51,606 nucleotides of DNA from Nemertoderma westbladi (lineage: Eukaryota; Xenacoelomorpha; Nemertodermatida; Nemertodermatidae): NCBI GenBank assembly GCA_032718475.1, contig JAUCBJ010007444.1, positions 1 through 51,606 of the forward strand, given 5' to 3'. Below, piece after piece: positions 21,931 to 32,810 of this stretch. The notes beneath the pieces were generated by a model. That model was not told where the DNA came from and ran no database searches. It saw only the letters and a list, made by a program, of their open reading frames with translations. The translations under genes were made by a program, and so were the position numbers. Numbering within the stretch: the first letter of the stretch is position 1; every line of letters starts with the position of its first letter.

Positions 21931-22174
21931 CCGCTCCCAGAAAATGGGACTTAGGTCTATAAAATATACATAGAGTCACAATTTCTTAATATAATAACTA
22001 CTCTAAACAATCAATCTTTCTTTCTAGAACGACATTTACGGAGTTTCTTGAACATTTGGGCAGTGGTTGTCTTCTTCAAGGCGCTACGAGCCACTTTACT
22101 CGGAGGGCTATAACACCTCGGGGAAGGGTGCAATATAATTGCATCAGAAGGGTTGGGGTTGCTGTTGGTGTATC
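21931..22174 (-). pseudogene. BEL-D 3' ORF C-terminus and 3' UTR
   Basis: In minus sense the frame enters at the BEL-B insertion point and encodes a C-terminus with SDAIILHPSPR, YSPPSKVAR and a basic RSRKKD end before a TGA at 22011-22013. The 3' end of BEL-B (31390-31533) encodes nearly the same peptide, followed by a matching TTTTCTGGGAGCGG sequence before the LTR. The upstream part of this ORF lies at 32811-33421 beyond BEL-B. Confidence 0.75.
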
Positions 22175-23373
22175 TGTAAAAGATTTTGTGGGATAACTGA
22201 TTCGTTTGCCTTGCTAACCAGTTCCCCCCAGGCGCTGGAATACTCTAAAAAGGTATCTATAACTAGAATAGTGCAAGCTACCGGCTGATTGGCTGATTTG
22301 CTGTGCGAAGGGATCTGGGCTACGTTTGATCGTCCATCCAGCTTGGGAAGGTTGCCTCACAGCCCTGCTTTCTGTATCTGCCAATAGGATTTGAGTTGGT
22401 TTTGATTTCGACCTATCACAGATCTACTGAACTGAATTTTCCTATCTGTATGCTCATTCTCTGTGGTGGGTGGAAGCCTTTGTAAATAAGGTTATTCTTA
22501 TCAGTTTTCAGTGTTGTTGGTGATTCTAAGCCAATAAGAACGGCTCTAGAATCGCTTATTTTCAGACTTTATAAGAAACATTAGTAGGCTTAAGATTATA
22601 GAGCGTATAACTGTTATCTTATCTCTTAACTTAACCACGAATCATAATACAATACATATTTACATATCTTAACCTACCGTCTTACTGCTTTTATGGTTTG
22701 TAATTATTTGTGTCAGTTAATTGGATGTTATTAGTTGAAGAATATCGTCAAATAACCCGAATTTCCCAATTTTCTTGATACACTACAGGTTAGAGAGACA
22801 GTTTACATACAACGATTGCGACTTATATTATAGTGGTTTGTAGTGAATATAATGCTATTTGGTAGCCACTACTTGAGTCAAGTGCTATTCTCTTTATACG
22901 TGATCAAAGTCAGTGACTGTCGGCAAACCAGTGAGCAGTATTGTGCGGTACCGGTAGTGTGTATGATTGTGATTGAGACTGATAACTAAGCATCTCCTAA
23001 AGAATGCGTCTCATACGTGAAATCTAAGCCATATCGTTGTGTTTGGTGTAAGTCATAACTCTGTTTACATAGATAGAGCGCCACGTCCTAAAGGAACTGC
23101 TAATATTTCCCGAAAGTGAATAATATTTGCCAGAGATTATACATTAGTGATCAATCGAATAATACAAGTAGGCTTCACTGCAATAAATCTAAGCCCTCAG
23201 AATCCAGCCCCCCGGGTATATCCAGAAGGTGAATGGACGCGCACTAGGCTGGCTTCGGCTAATGTTGTGTTTATTTTGTATTAAATCTTGTCATCTTATA
23301 AAGTCAATTTACCAACTAAAGACATATAAATTTTGGCAGGTTAAACTGCTAAAGGTCTACAAAAGCGTGTACA
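22175..23373 (+). repeat. BEL-B 5' LTR (1199 bp)
   Basis: Identical in length to 31612-32810. It contains a TATA-like TTATAAGA near 22570 and an AATAAA at 23182-23187, plausible promoter and polyadenylation signals. It shares 39 identical bases (22761-22799) with the BEL-C LTR (40305-40343). Confidence 0.95.
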
Positions 23374-25412
23374 ATAACAGTTATTGATCTTATTGCAGTA
23401 AGCAATAAGGTTGCTAAGTACCGGTCTATCGGTAAACCTGAACCGGTACTTCTGTAGGTCACTAGGCCCAACTGTCATAACCAGTACTGTTGTATAAGTA
23501 CATTAGTATTATTCGATTTTGATTATAGTATACCGGTAGGTCTTAGTACTGAATCGGGGACTGCAGCCCTGATTTTTATTGAGATTCTACTTATTTCTGT
23601 CGGTTTTATTTCCTAGTAAGTTAATATTGAGCTGAAGACGTGTAAGTCTGCTCAGATTGTTCAGATCATTGTAGGCTGGACTGTTGTCTGACTGTTGTTA
23701 GGCTTGAAGATTACAGCGTGTGTAGAGTAAGTCTGATAAAGTGCCAGTTAGTAAGTTGGGGCAACTCGTAGTTGTAAGGTCAACCCCCTCTTAAAGAATA
23801 AGTCGTACTACCGTATTAGCACGCATACTAACTAACAATCTCGGAATCTGCATATACTGTGGTTTATTTAGGCTTGATAGTAGTCCGTCAGCGTTTATCC
23901 TGTATTGTTTGTATAGTCTGTTCAGGTACCGTAATATTATTCAGATATTTTGTAGGCTGGATTGTTGTCTGGCTGTTGTTGGGTCTGAAGGAATTGCTGC
24001 GTGTGTAGAGTAAGTCTGATAAAGTGCCGGTTAGTAAGTTGGGGCAACTCGTAGTTGTAAGGTCAACCCCCTGCTAAAGAATAAGTCGTACTACCGTATT
24101 AGTACGCATACTAACTAACAATTTTGGAATCTACACATACTGTAGTTTGTTTAGGCTTGATAGTAGTCTGCCAGCATTTAGTTTGTATTTTATTTGAGTA
24201 TTCTGTACGGGTAGCGTAATATTTATTATTCAGAGTTTATGCGATTACTCGCAACATTCATGTCCCCAAGTTTATTCCTACAGTAATTGTGTTTGTTATA
24301 CATACCGTTATAGTTAAATTAACCCCGGTACTACACGGGCTGATTGGCGTAGGTAAAGACTGGTGACTTTGTGCCCCGGTCACTCCAGCAGATGCTGTGG
24401 TTCTTTTAACTGTTCAAGTATATTTAACTGCCGGTTATTTGTTTTACAAGTACTTGTACCTAATTTAGGGTTTAGTGTACAGTGCTTTCCGAAAGTAATT
24501 AGTGTAGGCATTATATTTGTGTTGTAAAGTGGTTGATAGGCACGTTCGTTCTATTAACCTCTAGGTAGGAACACTCCGTGATACATAACGTAGTACCTAT
24601 AGCGATACGGCTGTAGGTCGTCAGGCGGTGGTATTTTCCTATCTGGACAACGCAGTATATTTACTTCTGCTTATTATTTTCAAATACCGTAGTATCCTAT
24701 CCGTTGTAATAACCAGAAGTTCTAACCCTTTGTTAGACTGGTTCGTAGTTTCCCTGTTAAATTGCCCTAAAAAATTTCGTACGTAATATTTTTGTTGTTG
24801 TGTTTAATTAGAGATTTAATCTCACCCGTATTGTAAGTAATTCGTAGATAAGTAACTTAGGAAAGTAGAATTATTTGTTTTAGTGTCCAACAAGTGGCAC
24901 TTCACTGAGAGCACACAGCTTTTGTGTAAGTGATTACTTCTCAGAAATAGTAACATCTATTTCAATATTGTAACAAAAACCCCTCCTACGGGTACATATA
25001 AATCCACTAAATCTATTAATAAAATAGTAGGCCTATTATACAACACTTAGGTCTTAATATCAGTTGGTCTGCTGCTCAAATAACGGTAATAAAGTAAGTA
25101 AAGTAACCAAGTAACCCCTAACATTCCGAAATTCAATTATCCTAAATAATTGATATACCGGTATCTATAATAGGCTTATTATATAATTGTATATATTTGC
25201 ACTGAAATTATATACCGGTATTCTGAGACAAACCTAGTCTGCAATACTTATATATATACTATAAGCATACCGGTATTCTAATATATTGTATATATATCAC
25301 GTTACACCGAGTAACGGTATCGGTAATTAATCGCTAGGCTTGCAGTGATACTGAATTACTAGACTTGCTTTAACTGTAATATAGCAGTAGGCATTCAACT
25401 GTACAAACAAAA
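23374..25412 (+). other. BEL-B 5' leader with a 281-bp tandem duplication
   Basis: About 2 kb of untranslated sequence separates LTR and gag. Two diverged copies of a 281-bp unit start at 23671 and 23952, both beginning GTAGGCTGGA and containing TAAGTTGGGGCAACTCGTAG; the second copy ends near 24231. ACCGGTA-type motifs are frequent. No primer binding site beginning TGG is evident after the LTR. Confidence 0.7.
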
Positions 25413-28400
25413 ATGTCTGACACAAAACGGGCACTGTCAGATAGTATTTTGGAAGGTGTTAGAATGAGTCTTAGACTTGGACAGGGTCTTGAAAGGAAGA
25501 TGGCAGAGGCAATGGCAACAGCAGAAGCGAAAAGAAAGGCGGCAGAAGCAATGGCAACAGTAGAAGCGGAAAGAAAGATAGAGACACCTGTACTCCCAGA
25601 ACCTGCCTATAAATTCCCTTTGCCCAGTACTAAACTACCTGTGCCCAGTAGGACTGTTCCCGAGTCCGAACCCGTCATGGACGCCGAGCGAGGTATCAAG
25701 AATTTATCGCCCGTCGTCTCTCGCTCGCCAGCTACTACGTTGGCGACTCCCGCTTCGGCGGTTGAGTGGGTAGCTGAGGGACGACGGGAGATGGGTCTCC
25801 TGCTCGAGCAGCTGAGGGAACACTGTTTGTGCTCCTCTCAGCAGGTCCGGGAAATGGAAGAGACTGTTCAGCAGCTCAAGGGAACAGTAAGAGAAAGTAG
25901 GTTAGAGTTGCAAAAGGTGCAGCAAAGTATCGCGTTAGAACGCGATAAATTAGTCAATTTACAAAAGAGTATACCACCACCCCCTGTAACAATGTGTCAA
26001 CCCGTTAGGTCTGAAGTATCTCATGCGCAAGGTGTGGAGCCTACACGCATCTATACTGCTAGTGAAGTAGAAACTCCTATAGTAAACCCTATTCAGGGTG
26101 ATTATAAACCTGTTGATAATAATATTCCATATAGACCTGATCATAATCCGAGAAATTTATATACCGATAATTCTATATTCAATAATTCGATATTAAATAA
26201 CACGATGGCCCAAGAAAGCTTTACGCGTCAGATGGCTAGAACAGAAGCCCGCCAAGCGGTCAAAGTGGGAGAAATCGTCAAATTCAATGGGGATGAAATG
26301 AAATGGTTACCGTTTAATGAATATTATGAAGATAGCATACAGAACTCTGTACTATCTAGCGGAGAGAAACTGAGATTCCTCATCAAATGTTTGGAAGGAC
26401 CTCCCAAATTAATGGCGTTGAAGTTTATTGGACATCCAAATGGATTAAGACAAGTTTGGGATACATTAAACACCAGGTATGGTAATAAGGATAACATAGC
26501 TAAGTATTTGTATGCAAAATTAGTAGCTCCCCGAAAGTTCCTTAGTAACGAGATTATAGAGTTTTCCGATGAGATTCAAGAGATCTGCCGACAATTAGAT
26601 TGGTTAGGTAAGTCTCATGAATATCAGAGTTCTATGGTTATTGGAGCCATAGTCTCTACTTTACCAAAGGGTGGAGTATGTACTCGCTGGGACAAGAAAG
26701 TGTTGTATATGATGGAGCAACAACGACGGAGCCCTACCATGGCTGATCTCATGTCATTCCTAGACGGTGAGGTCAAATTACAACTCATAAAGCAGTCCAG
26801 AGAGAAAACATCGGAAAATCAGGTAAGTGGGAAACCCGTTTCTAGGAAAAGAATAATACCCGTGTGTTATACAGACGAGGGCGAAAGCCAGACCTCCCAT
26901 GAGGACAGCGGGAAAGACACAGCAAGATCTTACTATGACCACAAAACCCCAAAAGACGTAAGTAAATACAAGTCTCGAACCAATGATAGGAGAGAACAGG
27001 TTGCCAAGACCCCTCCTCAGTCTCCCAACAGAATTCAGGTAAGAAAGCCCGAAGAACGAGCGAAAGTGCATAACATTACCCAAGGTAAAGTGAGTAACAT
27101 CAAACCAAAATGTGCGCTGTGCGACGGGCCCCACCGTTTGAGTGCGTGTACAGAATTCCTAAAGAAATCCCTGGCAGATAGACGTGGAGTCCTGTGGGAT
27201 AAGCGGTTGTGTTATAACTGTCTCAGACGCGGACACCAGCGGCGAACCTGTTACTCTGACGCAAGGTGTGCTAAGTGCGGCGCGAAACATCATAGCTTGT
27301 TGCACACGGAATTCGAACGAAACAGCCCGAGTCAGGTAAGTGAGCCCAAATCACATGTCCAATTCAGTGATGTGAACGACACTGACCAAAGTTCTGAGTG
27401 GGAAGGATTCTATACGGACGAATTCTCCGATGCCAACGAATCCTGTTATCTAATAAATACCGCAGTGTATCGAGCACTTACGTACGAAAAAGACACCGAC
27501 ACGGAGTTCCCCCTAACCACCTTTGACAGACAACCATCTTGGAAAGCTCCAACCTCCAACGGAGGAATACGAGAATTTCCGGTAGTACAAGTAAGAGTTC
27601 ACGGTCTTAACAAAAGTTACATAGTGAACGCCCTCCTTGACTCCAGCAGCACCGGAACATTCATCGACAAAGAATTAGCCGAGGATATCTTTGCTGGACA
27701 ACCCAAATTCCTAACTAAGTTAAATATGTCAGGAGTTATACAGGTTTGGAAATCTACCATAACGGCAGATTACTATATAGGTGCGTTGTCCACCCCACAG
27801 GATAAATTAGGAGAACAAAGTATAAGGTCAGTAAAAATGGTAGCAATAAAGAACTTCGCTACTACCCAAGTAGAACCTTATAACTGGGACGAGGACGAGA
27901 GCATCCAACATCTTGAGATACCTCGATTCCAAACCGATTATCCTGGAGTGCAAATCCTCATCGGCCAAAACGCGCATGAGGCGCTCGAGACATTGGAGAA
28001 ACGGCCTGCTCAACCGCAGCCATTACAAACTTATGCGGTAAGAACTAGAGTTGGTTGGTACTTTACTGGCCCTTCCCGCAGAACTCTTGAAGAAAGATTG
28101 CCACAAGACCGGCTACTTCAAGTAAAGGATTGGGAAGAGGGGAGCAGTGAAGTGGATGAACCCACTGAGGGAACACCATACTCCTCAGATAATGACGATA
28201 TTAACTCCAATGTAGATCAATGGAGACATCGCCCCGAGATGATTAATCTAGCCGACATCGCTTCCAGAGGAGCAACTCCTCAAGAACGGATAGATACTCC
28301 CGGCTGGTTAGGTGGACCCGACTCCCTAAGTAAAGAAGAAGATGAATGGCCTCCTCATCTTACCACGACAAAGATTAGACAGGCCAAGGGAGCGGAGGAA

Positions 28401-28544
28401 GTAACACGACAGCCTAATCGCCCAGCTGGTCGTTTAGGTTTACTGGAAAGAGACCGAAAACTGTCCGGAAACCATGGAAGGCAAGATACTCTTCCTACGA
28501 CCACTTCCCTAATTCGACAAAGATCTAGGGACTCCATAACGTAA
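25413..28544 (+). CDS. BEL-B gag-protease protein, joined in frame to an RNase H remnant
   Basis: 1043 codons from an ATG at 25413. An Ala/Glu/Lys-rich helix is at about residues 25-60 and a coiled coil at about 125-185. The gag core of the BEL/Pao type spans about 285-470 (VKFNGDEMKWLPF, then LIKCLEG, WDTLNTRYG). Zinc-binding clusters follow at about 565-630 (CALC-x-H-x-C, CYNCLRRGHQRRTC, CAKCGAKHHSLLH). The retropepsin-like block reads ALLDSSSTGTF near 740; related elements have D-D-G-S, so activity is doubtful. After about residue 930 it runs directly into the end of RNase H (QWRH, LADIASRG, GWLGGP), so RT and most of RNase H are deleted in frame. The ORF itself is unbroken. Confidence 0.9.
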   Translation: MSDTKRALSDSILEGVRMSLRLGQGLERKMAEAMATAEAKRKAAEAMATVEAERKIETPVLPEPAYKFPLPSTKLPVPSRTVPESEPVMDAERGIKNLSPVVSRSPATTLATPASAVEWVAEGRREMGLLLEQLREHCLCSSQQVREMEETVQQLKGTVRESRLELQKVQQSIALERDKLVNLQKSIPPPPVTMCQPVRSEVSHAQGVEPTRIYTASEVETPIVNPIQGDYKPVDNNIPYRPDHNPRNLYTDNSIFNNSILNNTMAQESFTRQMARTEARQAVKVGEIVKFNGDEMKWLPFNEYYEDSIQNSVLSSGEKLRFLIKCLEGPPKLMALKFIGHPNGLRQVWDTLNTRYGNKDNIAKYLYAKLVAPRKFLSNEIIEFSDEIQEICRQLDWLGKSHEYQSSMVIGAIVSTLPKGGVCTRWDKKVLYMMEQQRRSPTMADLMSFLDGEVKLQLIKQSREKTSENQVSGKPVSRKRIIPVCYTDEGESQTSHEDSGKDTARSYYDHKTPKDVSKYKSRTNDRREQVAKTPPQSPNRIQVRKPEERAKVHNITQGKVSNIKPKCALCDGPHRLSACTEFLKKSLADRRGVLWDKRLCYNCLRRGHQRRTCYSDARCAKCGAKHHSLLHTEFERNSPSQVSEPKSHVQFSDVNDTDQSSEWEGFYTDEFSDANESCYLINTAVYRALTYEKDTDTEFPLTTFDRQPSWKAPTSNGGIREFPVVQVRVHGLNKSYIVNALLDSSSTGTFIDKELAEDIFAGQPKFLTKLNMSGVIQVWKSTITADYYIGALSTPQDKLGEQSIRSVKMVAIKNFATTQVEPYNWDEDESIQHLEIPRFQTDYPGVQILIGQNAHEALETLEKRPAQPQPLQTYAVRTRVGWYFTGPSRRTLEERLPQDRLLQVKDWEEGSSEVDEPTEGTPYSSDNDDINSNVDQWRHRPEMINLADIASRGATPQERIDTPGWLGGPDSLSKEEDEWPPHLTTTKIRQAKGAEEVTRQPNRPAGRLGLLERDRKLSGNHGRQDTLPTTTSLIRQRSRDSIT

Positions 28545-29944
28545 TTATATATGGAGTGGGTGTGTGACTATATTATTTTATATTTTTTTTATTATTTTAT
28601 ATTTATGTATGGATTATTATGTATTTTACTATAATCGTTTTATTTAATTTTATTTAGTAGAATGTTATTTTAGATTATTTAGTAGATTAGTGCAATATAT
28701 TAGTGTTTATTACGTAATTACATATAATATATCTAGTGCGACGGCGAGAAATAATTCTTTTCTCTTTCCTTACTGTCCGTATTATATTATAAATGCGAGA
28801 CTACAGTAAGATGACATGTCCGTACTTATTAAAGTACAATAAAGCTCCTACTATATTTAAGTATTATTGGTAGGCAGAGTATTAGGAATGCAAAGTTCAG
28901 ATCCTCGTGTCTCGGCTAAACCAAGCTCTGGGTAGACCTTGGAAACGACTTGCCTCTTCACACTGACATTGCTTCGTGCGATATTGCTCTTCTACCTTAT
29001 ATTAAATAATACCTATAGTAGCGTGATGTCCCTCTAACAGTAGCGTAAAACGCAAATAAATCTGTTAAACTTTTGACCATCTGTAATTCTAGTCGATTAA
29101 GATATCGCGGCACCCACCGATATACTTGAAAGACAAATTCTAGAATCAGTGGTTAACGTCCCCAGACAAGCTCTGGAATAAATCGGTGCCCATCTTAAAT
29201 ATTAATTTAATATTTATTAAAACCTGTAAAATTCAGATCCTTAAAATTTCTAGTCAATTAAGATATCGCAGCATTTACCGATACTCTTAAAAGACAATTT
29301 TTATAGAATTAAGGATCTTATGTTCCCAGATATGCTCTGGAATAAAATTGTGTCAATTTTACCATCAAATAATAAAATTCACGGGAATAAATTTAAATTC
29401 ATATCTTTAAATGAATTTAATAAATTGTCATTTTATGCAATTTATAACATTCCCAAAATTCCATTAATTAATAGATCACGGGAGCGGAGATTCACCCTAT
29501 TGAGTGTGTTAGAGTGTGAGAATCTCCAACATATAGTCAATAGCCGATAAAATTTATAAAATCATGCATAAAGAGGATATTGACAATTAAAGAATTACTA
29601 TTAAATAGCATCCCAGATCTGTATGCATGAGAATTACCCTAATTCTACCGCTAGCTTTCCATAATGTCACCATGGCAACACCCACGCTAGAATTAAAAAC
29701 GAGTTAAAAGAAAAATAGAAAGCTTGTCCCATTGCCTAGTATAGAGATTACATAGCACACTGTTTAGTATCCAAGGATACGCAATAACAACGTGACATTC
29801 TGGAAGGCACTGACTAACGGACAAATGGCCTGTATGCTTATAATTGGTGACAGTTGTGTGGAATTTGTGCGTTTGTAGGTGAATGTTGCTACTAAAGTGT
29901 GTTTACAGTAGCTAGTCGCAATCGTAAAGTAGACCTAACTCTCC
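28545..29944 (+). other. BEL-B AT-rich spacer with diverged direct repeats
   Basis: No coding frame is convincing. A ~100-bp module containing ATTAAGATATCGC, CGATA-C-T and GCTCTGGAATAAA occurs near 29088-29187 and again near 29250-29349, with a fainter relative near 28890-28990. Integrase would be expected in a complete BEL element but I find none. Confidence 0.5.
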
Positions 29945-29955
29945 TATATAAAAAA
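29945..29955 (+). promoter_or_regulatory. Possible internal TATA box for the BEL-B 3' ORF
   Basis: TATATAAAAAA lies about 220 bp upstream of the ATG at 30168. A TATATAAAA at 50826-50834 sits before the 3' ORF of BEL-C. The region is AT-rich, so chance is possible. Confidence 0.35.
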
Positions 29956-29981
29956 CCTTAAGTGATTTCAAGACTTTGGGA

Positions 29982-30087
29982 CGGACAGTGGAGTGACTTG
30001 TGCCGGTTATCGTTGTCGTGCTGTTGCTACTACGTTGGCGTAAACATCGCGACAACGGTGTATCGGCGCTGAGGATCCCACTGTCCG
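29982..30087 (+). other. Nested inverted repeats upstream of the BEL-B 3' ORF
   Basis: CGGACAGTGG (29982-29991) pairs with CCACTGTCCG (30078-30087). Inside it CGTTGTCG (30011-30018) pairs with CGACAACG (30050-30057). This GC-rich island in AT-rich DNA could fold as a two-tier RNA structure or serve as a protein site. Confidence 0.55.
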
Positions 30088-30167
30088 GGGGTAGAGAGGG
30101 GTAGGCAGCGACGCCCGCTCACCTAAAGATAAACTCATTATAATATTAATAAACTCAAATAGCAGAT

Positions 30168-31533
30168 ATGACGGAATTGATAGAGGATGATCTTGGTATT
30201 AGAGAGAGATATACTCTACCTTTACATGCGTTTGTGGATAGCTTGATACGCGGTGAAGCTGATCCAACTACTACGGAGGACGATGGTAGTTATATCGAAC
30301 CGCCGATGTCTCACGCGTTGATCAAGAGCAACTCACGCGTGAATTGGACTATAGAAAATTCACGGCTCGCTATACGCATCGTAATGGTACGTATATGGAC
30401 TTCTTAACTACCGGCCATTCTATCGATTTACACGATACGGACTATGTCAACACAAAAAGGGAAATGGTATTATTTAAATATCCTACCCAGCGGAGTCGTA
30501 ACAATAAACTGAAATTCGAATGCGAAAATTCTATTCGAAATCGACTCGAAAGAAAGGACGTTCAAGAAGCGGATAAACGCGGTAACTCCAACGTATATTT
30601 AGAATTCTTGAAGAGAAGCATTGCAACACCAAATAAATATCACCCGCGTTTCCCCTATAAGACGTGTGTCTTGGTATTATTACGATGAATGCCCAGGACC
30701 CAACCAATAAACGGAAAGACATAAACATCCGCGGAGACGTTGCGCTAAACACAGTTTTACGCGTTATACTTACGGGAGTTTCGAGCGAAACCTGTTCGAC
30801 GTATCACCTACGATCGCTCTTCTTGAACGATCACTAAATAAACCCATGATCGGAGTTCCGGAATGCTCGGTCGGACCTCCTCGTTCCCTGGTGAGATCTC
30901 GGACTCTTGGTCCTGTTGGTGTGACGGATCCTCCCGAGCTGTATTCACTGTTCAAAGATCTAGTGTTACCCTAACAATTAATCGGTAACACTCCAGCAGT
31001 GAGCTCTAGCTAGTCACCCATCTTACCTATCCGTATTGGGACGCGGACACCTAATATTGCCATTAAACCGTGTAGTCGCCCAGTTTAACGCGATACAACC
31101 CTGCATCAAGGTGGAGGAGAGCGTTGTACGAAACGAGTTAAACTCTGTTCTATAAAGATCAGAAAAGAAACCTGCGTTTGTTCAGATAAACGTAAGTTGT
31201 AACGGCAAGTCCAAGCGATAAACGAATTGGATTTATCTCAGTTCGATTGGGAAATCCAGAATCTCTAAGACGATATCGAGCTTGGACGACTCTATTCTCG
31301 GCGAGAGTTTTGGACGAACGTGTCCCACAATGAGCGGAGTGAAATCAGCTCGAGGAGAAGCATATCGAAACGGCGGATATACCGATCGTAATCCCATACC
31401 TTCTGATGCAATCATATTGCACCCTTCACCCAGGAGTTATAGCCCTCCTTGTAAAGTGGCTCGCCCCAAAGAGAAAAAGACTCTTGCTAGCTTTAAAAAA
31501 CTGCGTAAACGCCGTCCGCGCAAGAAAGACTAA
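30168..31533 (+). pseudogene. BEL-B 3' ORF of unknown function, frameshifted
   Basis: Frames at 30168-30407, 30344-30688 and 31282-31533 appear to be parts of one protein. The first begins with an ATG and an acidic start, the second is rich in Arg/Lys/Asn, and the third ends with SDAIILHPSPR, YSPPCKVARP and a strongly basic LRKRRPRKKD tail. The tail is shared with BEL-D, so it was a real protein. It lies where some BEL elements carry an env-like gene, but I see no signal peptide, transmembrane segment or glycoprotein Cys pattern. The basic tail suggests nucleic-acid binding or nuclear import (inference). Confidence 0.6.
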
Positions 31534-31611
31534 CTGTTTAGAGTATTTTCATATTTTAGAAACTGTGATTTTGTATATTTTATAGACTTAAATCCCATTT
31601 TCTGGGAGCGG

Positions 31612-32810
31612 TGTAAAAGCTTTTGTGGGATAACTGATTCGTTTGCCTTGCTAACCAGTTCCCCCCAGGCGCTGGAATACTCTAAAAAGGTATCTATAAC
31701 TAGAATAGTGCAAGCTACCGGCTGATTGGCTGATTTGCTGTGCGAAGGGATCTGGGCTACGTTTGATCGTCCATCCAGCTTGGGAAGGTTGCCTCACAGC
31801 CCTGCTTTCTGTATCTGCCAATAGGATTTGAGTTGGTTTTGATTTCGACCTATCACAGATCTACTGAACTGAATTTTCCTCTCTGTATGCTCATTCTCTG
31901 TGGTGGGTGGAAGCCTTTGTAAATAAGGTTATTCTTATCAGTTTTCAGTGTTGTTGGTGATTCTAAGCCAGGAAGAACGGCTCTAGAATCGCTTATTTTC
32001 AGACTTTATAAGAAACATTAGTAGGCTTAAGATTATAGAGCGTATAACTGTTATCTTATCTCTTAACTTAACCACGAATCATAATACAATACATATTTAC
32101 ATATCTTAACCTACCGTCTTACTGCTTTTATGGTTTGTAATTATTTGTGTCAGTTAATTGGATGTTATTAGTTGAAGAATATCGTCAAATAACCCGAATT
32201 TCCCAATTTTCTTGATACACTACAGGTTAGAGAGACAGTTTACATACAACGATTGCGACTTATATTATAGTGGTTTGTAGTGAATATAATGCTATTTGGT
32301 AGCCACTACTTGAGTCAAGTGCTATTCTCTTTATACGTGATCAAAGTCAGTGACTGTCGGCAAACCAGTGAGCAGTATTGTGCGGTACCGGTAGTGTGTA
32401 TGATTGTGATTGAGACTGATAACTAAGCATCTCCTAAAGAATGCGTCTCATACGTGAAATCTAAGCCATATCGTTGTGTTTGGTGTAAGTCATAACTCTG
32501 TTTACATAGATAGAGCGCCACGTCCTAAAGGAACTGCTAATATTTCCCGAAAGTGAATAATATTTGCCAGAGATTATACATTAGTGATCAATCGAATAAT
32601 ACAAGTAGGCTTCACTGCAATAAATCTAAGCCCTCAGAATCCAGCCCCCCGGGTATATCCAGCGGGTGAATGGACGCGCACTAGGCTGGCTTCGGCTAAT
32701 GTTGTGTTTATTTTGTATTAAATCTTGTCATCTTATAAAGTCAATTTACCAACTAAAGACATATAAATTTTGGCAGGTTAAACTGCTAAAGGTCTACAAA
32801 AGCGCGTACA
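31612..32810 (+). repeat. BEL-B 3' LTR (1199 bp)
   Basis: Preceded by the purine-rich GGGAGCGG, a likely polypurine tract. Followed by the target duplication GTATC at 32811-32815. Confidence 0.95.

Larger units (their letters stand above)
22175..32810 (+). mobile_element. BEL-B: complete LTR insertion encoding gag-protease but no RT or integrase
   Basis: Two 1199-bp LTRs (TGTAAAAG...GTACA) flank a 9.4-kb... interior shortened to about 8.2 kb (23374-31611), and GTATC is duplicated exactly at 22170-22174 and 32811-32815. By eye the LTRs differ at only about seven sites, so the insertion is recent. The interior has a 2-kb leader, a 1043-codon gag-protease ORF, AT-rich spacer and a broken 3' ORF. 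RT and integrase are absent, so it can only move with enzymes supplied by another element. It interrupts the 3' ORF of the older inverted BEL-D. Confidence 0.93.

Noticed and set aside
30168-31533. Envelope glycoprotein gene in BEL-B
   Set aside because: The position fits, but no signal peptide, transmembrane helix or Cys pattern of an envelope is visible in the fragments.
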